This document shows positions 7,401-13,695 of a stretch of 13,695 nucleotides of DNA, one piece after another. The notes beneath the pieces are model-generated. The model was not told the DNA's origin. It ran no database searches and saw nothing but the letters and a program-made list of their open reading frames with translations. Position numbers and translations under genes: made by a program. This stretch comes from an uncultured Bacilli bacterium. Its GTDB lineage: Bacteria > Bacillota_I > Bacilli_A > RF39 > UBA660. The DNA is taken from positions 1 through 13,695 of the forward strand of contig CANQFH010000022.1 in the NCBI GenBank assembly GCA_947598425.1, written 5' to 3'. Each line of letters starts with the position of its first letter. Position 1 is the first letter of the stretch.

Positions 7401-7429
7401 AGTTTATCATAACTAAAAAAGATAGTCAA
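7401..7429 (-). promoter_or_regulatory. Promoter of tRNA-Ser
   Basis: TTGACT (7424-7429), 17 bp, TAAACT (7401-7406) with an upstream TGA forming an extended -10. Predicted transcription start near 7394, about 9 nt before the mature tRNA. The -35 lies inside the arm of the terminator of the preceding operon. Confidence 0.75.
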
Positions 7430-7452
7430 TTATTTTAAATAATTTAACTATC
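7415..7452 (-). terminator. Terminator of the envelope operon
   Basis: A long stem, GATAGTTAAATTATT against AATAATTGACTATC (about 14 pairs with one bulged A and one G-T), a short loop, then TTTTTT. It lies about 30 nt after the stop of the ZnuA-like gene and shares bases with the tRNA-Ser promoter. Confidence 0.8.
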
Positions 7453-7482
7453 ATTATTATACTTATTTATTACTAATTTATA

Positions 7483-8352
7483 CTATTTTATTAATAAATT
7501 TCTAATAGCAGAAATATTTTCATATTGAATTGTTATATAATCATTAGCAGTATCTGTATTCGTAATTAAATCATTAATTTCAATAATACTAGCTTTATAA
7601 TTCTTTTCTAAGTCTTGTACTAATTCACTCTTATCAACACTTTTTAATTTAATAATGGCATTATATTTAGAATTCTTAAATTTATTCTTAATATCATTTA
7701 AAACATTTTCACTATTAGACTCACTAATGTCTTCTAAAGATACAATTTCAAAACCAAATTTTTCTAAATATTTCAGTTCATTGGAAGCAATTACTAAAGT
7801 ATTATTATTGTTATTTTTGGCTTCTTTAGAAATATTTCTTAATTCCGCATCAATCCATGATACTTCTTCATATAATTTATTATATTTCTTTTCAACTTCT
7901 TCTTCTTTTAAGGGATTATTTAAATATTCTTGTAAAGAAGTTTTAATATTTTTAGCAAGCATTAAAAAGTTATTTGGAGCTAGCCATAATTCTTGAATAT
8001 TATTATTATAATTTAAACCATAAGTAGCATCAATTATCAATAATTTATTATTCTTATTAATTAAAGATTTAGCTATTTCTTTTTCGTTTCCTACTCCCAT
8101 ATAAACAAATAAATCTCCCTTAGAATATTCCTCTACTTGTTTATCAGTTAAAGTATAATCATTTAAATTAGCATCAGCAGGGTAAATACTAGTTACTTCC
8201 CTACTATCTTCACCATATAAATATTCCGTTATAAATTTAACTGGATATATTGTTGTATATATAGTGGCATCTTCTAAATTTTGTTCATTAAATGAGCAAC
8301 TAGTTAAAAAGAATATTGCTCCTAATAAAATAAATATTTTAAATCTCTTCAT
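7483..8352 (-). CDS. ZnuA/TroA-type lipoprotein with lost metal-binding histidines
   Basis: A 289-residue protein with a lipoprotein signal peptide (MKRFKIFILL..., lipobox LTSC, Cys19), so it is anchored on the outer face of the membrane. The body follows the ZnuA/TroA (cluster A-I) metal-binding fold: IYTTIYPVKFITEYLYG, then IYPADANLNDYTLT, DLFVYMGVGNE, ELWLAPNNFLMLAKNI, a long charged linker helix, TLVIASNELKYLEKFG, and a C-terminal NDYITIQYENISAIRNLL. Family members bind Zn or Mn through His in PH-YEP, in DPH-WL and usually in a third SHDAF-like motif. Here those positions read Asn64, Glu121 and Asn191 (or Glu192), and the protein has no histidine at all. No ABC permease or ATPase is nearby. 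It is the last gene of the glycan-type operon, 22 nt after PAP2, with a GGTGA ribosome site. The family call is good; a metal-uptake role is doubtful. Confidence 0.8.
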   Translation of the reverse strand: MKRFKIFILLGAIFFLTSCSFNEQNLEDATIYTTIYPVKFITEYLYGEDSREVTSIYPADANLNDYTLTDKQVEEYSKGDLFVYMGVGNEKEIAKSLINKNNKLLIIDATYGLNYNNNIQELWLAPNNFLMLAKNIKTSLQEYLNNPLKEEEVEKKYNKLYEEVSWIDAELRNISKEAKNNNNNTLVIASNELKYLEKFGFEIVSLEDISESNSENVLNDIKNKFKNSKYNAIIKLKSVDKSELVQDLEKNYKASIIEINDLITNTDTANDYITIQYENISAIRNLLIK

Positions 8353-8374
8353 ATATTCACCATCATTTTTAATT

Positions 8375-8980
8375 TTACACTAACAAAGAATATTTATCAA
8401 TATAATAAGTTTCAATTATGAGTAAAATACTTGCTAGAAGATAACCACCAATAATATCTGTGGCAAAGTGTGCCCCTAAATAAATTCTACTTATACCTAC
8501 TAACAAAGGAATTATTCCTAACATAATACTTAAGATTACTTTTAGTTTTTTATTTAAATTACTTTTTAATACTAAATAAATTAATATTCCATATAATGAG
8601 ACTGATGCCATAGTATGTCCAGATGGGAAACTAAAAGTTTTTTCTATAACTAATTTTAATACTAAAGGTCTTTCTCTTCTTATTAAAAGTTTAATAATAT
8701 TATTAAAAATAGTTGAAATAATAACTACTCCCACTAATATATATCCTTGTTTCTTTTTTAAGATTTTAAATAAAATAAAAAAGAAAATACATAATAAGAT
8801 AACAAATAAAGTACTTCCTAAAAAGGTAATACTTTTAAATATTAGGGTATTAGTATCATTAATAGTAAATAAATTATAAATAAAATTATCAAATTCACTT
8901 ACTAAATCCATTTTAATTAACAAAGTTAAAAATATAAATAATATACTAAGAATTATTACTAGATATTTTCTAGCTTTCAT
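8375..8980 (-). CDS. PAP2-family membrane lipid phosphatase
   Basis: A 201-residue polytopic membrane phosphatase of the PAP2 superfamily (PgpB/BcrC type). The active-site motifs are complete: KLLIRRERP (97-105, K-X6-RP), PSGH (119-122) and SRIYLGAHFATD (164-175, SR-X5-H-X3-D), with about six membrane helices around them. Members remove phosphate from undecaprenyl diphosphate, phosphatidylglycerophosphate or similar lipids on the outer face. I choose the ATG at 8978-8980, with AGGTGA six bases upstream, over a TTG start further upstream. The gene overlaps the end of the glycosyltransferase gene by 11 nt, so translation is probably coupled. Next to a polyprenyl-phosphate glycosyltransferase, recycling of the lipid carrier or dephosphorylation of a glycolipid is the likely job (inference). 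Confidence 0.9.
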   Translation of the reverse strand: MKARKYLVIILSILFIFLTLLIKMDLVSEFDNFIYNLFTINDTNTLIFKSITFLGSTLFVILLCIFFFILFKILKKKQGYILVGVVIISTIFNNIIKLLIRRERPLVLKLVIEKTFSFPSGHTMASVSLYGILIYLVLKSNLNKKLKVILSIMLGIIPLLVGISRIYLGAHFATDIIGGYLLASILLIIETYYIDKYSLLV

Positions 8981-10016
8981 ATTTATCACCTGAAAAAACA
9001 AATTCTCTTTGAATAACTAAATTAATTATCCATAAGATAGAATCAACTACTATCTTAATTAATACTATTGGAAATGCTCCGAATAAAGAACATAAATAAG
9101 TAACAAAGCAACCAGAAATAAACATTTGAATTATTGCTAATACATAATATTTCATAAGAGTTCCCACAGTCATATTCTTAAATACTAAATTAGAATTAAT
9201 GATATAATTATATATGGATGAGACTACTCTAGCTAAGATGGTTGCTGCTAAAATTCGGGAATTAATATTAAGTATTCCTAAAATACCACAGAATAATATA
9301 ATATCTAAGATAAAAGAACTAAATGATGCCATAAAATATTTCATAAATAATTTATAAATCATAATTGAATCTTTTAAAGGATTAAAATGACTATTAGCGT
9401 TACTATTTAAATAAATTGTCTCAATTTCTACTTCTCTTATCTTAATGTTTTCATTCTTACATTCAATCAACATATTAGTTTCATATTCATATCTTTCTCC
9501 AGATAAATCTAAGAATTCTTCCATTAAATTTTTACTAAAAGCTCTAAGTCCAGTTTGGGTATCACTAATATCTAGACCAATAAATATTTTAAAAATATTT
9601 CTAGTTATTTTATTACCATATTTACTTTTTTCAGGAACATTTTCACTATCAAAATTTCTAACTCCTAAAATTAACTTATCTTTATTATTTAATAACATCT
9701 TAGCACATTTTTTGATATCTTTAACACTATGTTGGCCATCACAATCGCAAGTAACTACACCTTCAATATCGTTATATTTGTTAAGTAAGTAATTAAAACC
9801 ATTTTTTAAAGCTCTTCCCTTACCTAAATTCTTATAATGTTTAAGAACCTCTATATGTCTTTTTTCTAAACTTTTAAAAAACTTATCATGAATCTCTTTT
9901 GAACCATCATTTATTACTAAAATATTCTTAAACTCTTTCACTAATTCATTAATAAATTTTAACATAATCTCTTCATCAGGATCTAATGTTGGTATTACTA
10001 TAAATATATTTTCCAT
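8970..10016 (-). CDS. GT2 glycosyltransferase fused to a GtrA membrane domain
   Basis: A 348-residue two-domain protein. Residues 1 to about 220 form a family 2 glycosyltransferase of the dolichol/polyprenyl-phosphate sugar synthase type: VIPTLDPDEE, VINDGS (34-39), CDCDGQH with the DxD at 91-93, and DTQTGLRAF (152-160). Residues about 226-345 are a GtrA-like domain with four membrane helices ending in the typical QREFVF. Such fusions transfer a sugar from a nucleotide donor to undecaprenyl phosphate and may help present it at the outer face. The sugar cannot be read from sequence. AAGGAG lies 8 nt before the ATG. It is 14 nt after the preceding membrane-protein gene and overlaps the PAP2 gene, so it sits at the centre of the operon. 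The product probably supplies a sugar for a surface polymer or lipid. Confidence 0.92.
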   Translation of the reverse strand: MENIFIVIPTLDPDEEIMLKFINELVKEFKNILVINDGSKEIHDKFFKSLEKRHIEVLKHYKNLGKGRALKNGFNYLLNKYNDIEGVVTCDCDGQHSVKDIKKCAKMLLNNKDKLILGVRNFDSENVPEKSKYGNKITRNIFKIFIGLDISDTQTGLRAFSKNLMEEFLDLSGERYEYETNMLIECKNENIKIREVEIETIYLNSNANSHFNPLKDSIMIYKLFMKYFMASFSSFILDIILFCGILGILNINSRILAATILARVVSSIYNYIINSNLVFKNMTVGTLMKYYVLAIIQMFISGCFVTYLCSLFGAFPIVLIKIVVDSILWIINLVIQREFVFSGDKYES

Positions 10017-10030
10017 AATATTTTCTCCTT

Positions 10031-11164
10031 CTATATTGCTTCCATATTAACTAATTTATAACTACCTTCATAGTATATAAAATATAATCTATCATGCATA
10101 ACATCAACTTTATCTTGACTATTTACACGCATATTTTTTTCTAAATAAACTTCCACACTAAAAGCATTATCATTGTATATTATAAAATTTTCTAATCTTT
10201 CATTAGTAAATACTGGATTTTTTAAACTGTGTTCACTTACAAAAGTAATATCAACATTATGAGCCCAACCATAAGCCATTTGATACATATAACTATCTTT
10301 AATTAAATATGGTGTAAATGTATAAAAACCATGAGCATTACTATGTAAATCATCAGTTAAAAATAAACTCCAATTCTCTGCTAATTTTATAATATCTATT
10401 TCACTTTTCAATTGATCTTTTACTTCATCATAATTTTTATAAGTTTTAAATGTTCTCTTAATTTCAATTTTATCTTTATTAATTTCATAAGCTACTTCAT
10501 TTTTATTTTCATCTAATATTTTAATTTCAGGTTCATATACTAAATTATTAATTTGATATGTTTTAGATGGATCTATTTCAATATATTTAGTAAGTCTTTC
10601 TAATCCTGTAACGTCCTCTTGGGAAGTAACAGCATCTTCACTTACTAATTTATCATTGATATATAGTTCATAATTGATGGGTATTTTGATTTCATAATTA
10701 TATAAACCATTATCAAAATTATTTTGACTATCTACTACTTCCCATTCATCTATTTTTAAAATAGCCATTTTAGTATAATTTTTAATACTTCTTAAAGACA
10801 CAGTACTAATTAATTTATCTTTATTATATAAATCATATACATATAAATTATTTTTACTTAATTTAGAATTTTTCTTTATTTTTAAATTATCACTTTTGTA
10901 TAATTTTTTAATTCCATCTTTAATATTAGCATTGTTTTTTTCATATTTACTAATTGTAAAAGCATCATTTTGAATATTTTCACTTAATTTACCACTAGAG
11001 GCTAAATAAAAAATATAATTATCTACAATATTTCTTTCATATATAGCCATACTTTGATATACATAACCTAAAAAAGAAATATTAATTATTAATAAAACAA
11101 TACTAAATATTATTATTCCTTTAGTATATAAATGTAATCTTTGGAACTTTTTAAATAACTTCAT
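10031..11164 (-). CDS. Single-pass membrane protein with large extracytoplasmic region, unknown function
   Basis: A 377-residue protein: short basic cytoplasmic start (MKLFKKFQRLHLYTKG), one membrane helix (about 16-42), then some 330 residues outside. No established function is recognised. The middle (about 150-240) contains YNYEIKIPINYELYINDK, followed by PSKTYQINNLVYEPEIKI. This pattern of short beta strands resembles the small domains of Firmicute TcaA/YvbJ-like envelope proteins. The end (about 330-377, DVMHDRLYFIYYEGSYKL) resembles an NTF2-like tail. Both readings are tentative. The ATG at 11162-11164 is chosen because GAGGT precedes it; an in-frame TTG upstream lies inside the previous gene and is less likely. 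The gene starts 4 nt after the phosphodiester glycosidase gene, so the two are almost certainly co-translated and may act on the same surface substrate. Confidence 0.7.
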   Translation of the reverse strand: MKLFKKFQRLHLYTKGIIIFSIVLLIINISFLGYVYQSMAIYERNIVDNYIFYLASSGKLSENIQNDAFTISKYEKNNANIKDGIKKLYKSDNLKIKKNSKLSKNNLYVYDLYNKDKLISTVSLRSIKNYTKMAILKIDEWEVVDSQNNFDNGLYNYEIKIPINYELYINDKLVSEDAVTSQEDVTGLERLTKYIEIDPSKTYQINNLVYEPEIKILDENKNEVAYEINKDKIEIKRTFKTYKNYDEVKDQLKSEIDIIKLAENWSLFLTDDLHSNAHGFYTFTPYLIKDSYMYQMAYGWAHNVDITFVSEHSLKNPVFTNERLENFIIYNDNAFSVEVYLEKNMRVNSQDKVDVMHDRLYFIYYEGSYKLVNMEAI

Positions 11165-11168
11165 TTTA

Positions 11169-12209
11169 CTACCTCTTTTCAACGATGAATCCAGTTGGAA
11201 GACGCCATGATGTATTAGAATAATATAAAGTTACCGAAGTCATTTCATATTTACCATCGTAATACATACTAGAAGATGAACCACCATCGATATTGGCCGC
11301 ATTAACTGCACCATATTCTTGCATTACTTCAATTAAATCAGCCGCAGTGGCTCCTAAATGACCATTGGCACCACGACCATCAGTAACTAAAAGTAAGACT
11401 GTTCCATCAGCTCTTTGACCAATAGCAGTTCTAGGATTAGCACCACTACCATTACCATTTACTTCTCTTGCTTCACCATTAATAATTAATTTAACAAAAT
11501 GGTTATTTGCATCTGATGCTTCTTCTTGAAACGCTACAGCATCCCTTATTTTTTCACTCTTAATAATCTCCGCTACTTCTTGAGCATTTTTGCCATCTAA
11601 ATCAATTATTTTTAGTATATTATCTTCATTAAAACCAATTAAATATAAACCTCTAATACCTGAAGGATTATTATATTCAATAACACTATCTCTAACTACT
11701 AAACCTAAAGGCTTACCACCTTTATTACCATTTGATACATATAAACCACCATTAACTCCCGCAAAAGCATCATTATCATTAACTAATTTATCTAAGGTAA
11801 TGCCTACTTCTTTCCAAGAACCATCATATATGGTAGCAAGTTTAACTCTTGCAGGATCATTTACAATAATCATTTTTGCTGAATAGGTTGAACCTGGTAT
11901 TTCGACTAATTCAATACCATTTTTATCGATATTACCTTCAGTATTAATTAAACTATTATCTATTTCTTCTTCAAAAGATTGCATACTATTACTGTTAACT
12001 ATTTCTTGAACAGTATTATTTGGTAATAATAGTCCAACAACAAACTTCATTTGGCCAGTCTCAAGCATTGTTGTTACAAATAAATTACGAGCATGTTTAC
12101 TAGGGCCATAACAAAAAATTAAACCCATACCATAAACTGTAACTAATAAAAAGACTAAAAATATCCCAATAAAACTAAAAGTTTTGGCTATTATTTTTAC
12201 AAATTTCAT
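11169..12209 (-). CDS. Membrane-anchored phosphodiester glycosidase family protein
   Basis: A 346-residue protein: N-terminal membrane anchor (about 10-33), then an extracytoplasmic domain of the phosphodiester glycosidase family (Pfam PF09992, NAGPA-like, often annotated as exopolysaccharide biosynthesis). Visible signatures are AGVNGGLYVSNGN (150-162), NPRTAIG (258-264), TDGRGANGHLGATAADL (276-292) and NIDGGSSSSMYYDG (306-319), which form the conserved core. Animal relatives remove GlcNAc from a GlcNAc-1-phosphodiester. The bacterial substrates are mostly unknown, though sugar-phosphate surface polymers fit. It is the first gene after the operon promoter, with AGGGTGG before the ATG. In context it may cut or transfer a glycan linked by phosphodiester bonds on the cell surface. 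Confidence 0.88.
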   Translation of the reverse strand: MKFVKIIAKTFSFIGIFLVFLLVTVYGMGLIFCYGPSKHARNLFVTTMLETGQMKFVVGLLLPNNTVQEIVNSNSMQSFEEEIDNSLINTEGNIDKNGIELVEIPGSTYSAKMIIVNDPARVKLATIYDGSWKEVGITLDKLVNDNDAFAGVNGGLYVSNGNKGGKPLGLVVRDSVIEYNNPSGIRGLYLIGFNEDNILKIIDLDGKNAQEVAEIIKSEKIRDAVAFQEEASDANNHFVKLIINGEAREVNGNGSGANPRTAIGQRADGTVLLLVTDGRGANGHLGATAADLIEVMQEYGAVNAANIDGGSSSSMYYDGKYEMTSVTLYYSNTSWRLPTGFIVEKR

Positions 12210-12241
12210 ATACTGCCACCCTTACTACCATGTCTATCAAA

Positions 12242-12270
12242 ATATTATCATAGATACTTTTATACTTCAA
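12242..12270 (-). promoter_or_regulatory. Promoter of the five-gene envelope operon
   Basis: TTGAAG (12265-12270), 17 bp, TAATAT (12242-12247) preceded by TGA (extended -10). Predicted start near 12235, giving a leader of about 26 nt to the ATG of the phosphodiester glycosidase gene. Confidence 0.75.
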
Positions 12271-12293
12271 GAAAAAAGTAGTAACTTTTATAA

Positions 12294-12316
12294 GAAAAAA
12301 ACTCATAATATGAGTT
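12294..12316 (-). terminator. Terminator of the surface-protein gene
   Basis: AACTCATA and TATGAGTT form an 8-bp inverted repeat around one base, followed by TTTTTTT. It begins at the TGA stop codon. A second, AT-only hairpin (AAAAGT-tact-ACTTTT, 12274-12289) just downstream may act as a backup. Confidence 0.8.
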
Positions 12317-13638
12317 CAATTAGTTATAATAAATGGATCTTTATTTATATCATTCATGATACCAGTACCAGTTAATGTGATGTTGGAATCAAGATAAAAG
12401 ACAGGACGAGCTGAATAGGCATTTCCCATACGATCAAAATTAGTAAATCCCGTATCAATTACACTATAAGCATAATAAAAGCTGCTAGGTTCTCCAAAAC
12501 GACCTACACGAGAAATAGTCCATTCTTTAGAGGAATCTCCACTTAAATTCTTTTCATTATTATTTAAATATATCCATGATTCCATACATTTAGAAAATTC
12601 ACCATTTCGGCAATCAATTCCATCACTTGATATCGACCAATAATAATCGCTTACAGATAAGAGTCCAATTTTTATTTTTTCAGAACTTTGTTTCCAAGTA
12701 TCAATTTGTATGTTACCATTACCACGATAAAAAGTAGCGTTAGATATTCCATGTTCTTGTTTAAACATCTCTAAAGCAGTTGATGGAGTATAATCATAAT
12801 GAATATCACCTTCATACCAATTTTTACTCACTATTTTATTAGTCCAGTTGGTATCTTTCATATATGAATATAATGAATTATTGGAATTTAAAAAGATATT
12901 AGTACTACTAGAACTTTCACCATTTAATCTCTGTTTTAAAGAACTACTACTCCATAAAATATCTGCATATTGATCTCCTTGGTATCCTGTATGCCATTGA
13001 AAAACGTTTGCACTTCCTTCTTTTAAAGGTGTTTGTTTTATTATTTTAATCATATCTTTGCTTACGGTATCATCACATAATTGTGTATCTTTATTAGTAC
13101 AATCTTCTCCGACTATTCCAATTATCCGATACATATAAATATCTGGATTATTTATACAATCTTGTTTATCTGTAGTTCCAAAACATATATAATTGTTATC
13201 TACTACATCTGAGGTTCCTTGATATCGATACATTCCACCTTTTAAGTCATAACTTAAATTTGGATATCCTGATAATTTAGTTCCTGGTGCTGTTAATTTA
13301 TCAAAATATAAATAACAATAACTAGTTTTTGAGGTTTCTACTGTAGCTTTTCTTTCTCCTTCATCAAATGTTAATATTTCTTCTTTGATTTTTTCACCAT
13401 TTTTATCTATACATCCTGATAATTCTTTATTAAATTTATATTTATAATCAGGCCATTCATTACTATCACTTTCTACATAAGTTTGATCTTCTTGTTCTAA
13501 CATTATGGCAAACATTTCACTATCTTTTTCATTTAACTTTACTTCATCTAATTTAGTATTTGATTTATTATTAAAACTAACTATTAATGTTATACTTATA
13601 ACTATAATTAATACTAACAACACATATTTCTTTTTCAT
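12316..13638 (-). CDS. Secreted/membrane-anchored surface protein of a gut-Firmicutes family
   Basis: A 440-residue protein with an N-terminal hydrophobic segment (MKKKYVLLVLIIVISITLIV) that acts as signal peptide or anchor, and no LPXTG motif. The outside part starts with a module around WPDYKYKFNKELSGCIDKNG and CYLYFDK (to about residue 113). A larger domain follows, with MYRIIGIVGED, IIKQTPL, ILWSSSSLKQRLNGE, GLLSVSDYYW, and a C-terminal SARPVFYLDSNITLTGTG ending in DPFIITN. I recall this combination from large paralogous families of uncultured gut Firmicutes, and the second domain resembles DUF6273-type surface domains. Several Cys in pairs suggest disulfides. The function is unknown; adhesion or host interaction is a guess. 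AAGGAG precedes the ATG. The promoter holds a run of eight G, so expression may be phase-variable. Confidence 0.75.
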   Translation of the reverse strand: MKKKYVLLVLIIVISITLIVSFNNKSNTKLDEVKLNEKDSEMFAIMLEQEDQTYVESDSNEWPDYKYKFNKELSGCIDKNGEKIKEEILTFDEGERKATVETSKTSYCYLYFDKLTAPGTKLSGYPNLSYDLKGGMYRYQGTSDVVDNNYICFGTTDKQDCINNPDIYMYRIIGIVGEDCTNKDTQLCDDTVSKDMIKIIKQTPLKEGSANVFQWHTGYQGDQYADILWSSSSLKQRLNGESSSSTNIFLNSNNSLYSYMKDTNWTNKIVSKNWYEGDIHYDYTPSTALEMFKQEHGISNATFYRGNGNIQIDTWKQSSEKIKIGLLSVSDYYWSISSDGIDCRNGEFSKCMESWIYLNNNEKNLSGDSSKEWTISRVGRFGEPSSFYYAYSVIDTGFTNFDRMGNAYSARPVFYLDSNITLTGTGIMNDINKDPFIITN

Positions 13639-13644
13639 ACCCTA

Positions 13645-13693
13645 GACTCCTTTATATTATACATATTTATTATATAATACCCCCCCCGGAGTC
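13645..13693. repeat. Short inverted repeat GACTCC/GGAGTC flanking the promoter
   Basis: GACTCC (13645-13650) and GGAGTC (13688-13693) are exact reverse complements and enclose 37 bp holding both TATAAT boxes and the G run. One copy is part of the ribosome binding site, the other part of the -35 region. Six bases can arise by chance. Confidence 0.4.
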
Positions 13694-13695
13694 AA
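13669..13695 (-). promoter_or_regulatory. Promoter with poly-G spacer, upstream of the surface-protein gene
   Basis: TTGACT (13690-13695) and TATAAT (13669-13674) are separated by 15 bp containing CC and eight G (13680-13687). Fifteen is shorter than the preferred 17. A second perfect TATAAT (13656-13661) lies nearer the gene but has no -35 at proper distance, only the G run. The -35 is at the very edge of the window. Confidence 0.55.

Noticed and set aside
8981..9001. TTG start for the PAP2 gene
   Set aside because: The ATG seven codons later has AGGTGA at proper distance and gives a normal membrane-protein N-terminus.
12184..12375. Plus-strand ORF across the intergenic region before the envelope operon
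   Set aside because: It crosses a terminator and a promoter used on the other strand, has low-complexity AT-driven composition and no ribosome site. Other plus-strand frames inside genes were discarded for the same reason.
1..13695. CRISPR arrays, insertion sequences, attachment sites or a replication origin
   Set aside because: No direct repeats with regular spacing, transposase or integrase motifs, or DnaA-box clusters were seen on either strand.

Overview
The window is a very AT-rich stretch in which every supported protein gene and the single tRNA lie on the minus strand, so the genes read from the right end to the left. It suggests a low-GC Firmicutes/Tenericutes-type bacterium, such as an uncultured gut lineage related to Erysipelotrichales or RF39. 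The grounds are the base composition, strong AAGGAG/GGAGG/AGGTGA ribosome binding sites, a T-box leader, compact terminators, and a family of secreted proteins that I recall as common in uncultured gut Firmicutes. TGA is used as a stop and long frames stay open under the standard bacterial code, so this is not a Mycoplasma-type UGA=Trp genome. The species assignment is inference.

Right end (12294-13695): one secreted or membrane-anchored surface protein with its own terminator. Its promoter contains a run of eight G between the -35 and -10 boxes, which looks like a slippage-prone, phase-variable switch. The window ends inside this region.

Middle (7415-12270): an apparent five-gene envelope operon read from one promoter (12242-12270) to one terminator (7415-7452). 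The order is phosphodiester glycosidase-like membrane protein, single-pass extracytoplasmic protein of unknown function, GT2-GtrA polyprenyl-phosphate glycosyltransferase, PAP2 lipid phosphatase, and a ZnuA-type lipoprotein that contains no histidine and has lost the usual metal ligands. Spacing is tight (4 nt gap, 14 nt gap, 11 nt overlap, 22 nt gap). The set looks like a pathway that builds or trims a lipid-linked surface glycan and has not been described as a unit to my knowledge.

A tRNA-Ser(GCU) gene (7295-7385) follows, with its own promoter overlapping the preceding terminator and its own terminator.

Left half (1-7186): recD2 helicase, possibly leaderless; a 52-residue membrane microprotein; a TPR-like helical protein; an AI-2E family permease; a complete T-box riboswitch with a GCU (Ala) specifier; a P-loop nucleotide kinase; and alaS. 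This resembles the Bacillus order recD2 ... yrzQ, yrrI, T-box, alaS, but with a kinase placed between the T-box and alaS. The alaS product stops right after the editing domain and lacks the C-terminal C-Ala domain.

No IS element, CRISPR array, prophage gene or rRNA was seen. No stretch longer than about 300 bases is empty: the longest gap between protein genes (7175-7482) holds the tRNA, its promoter and two terminators.
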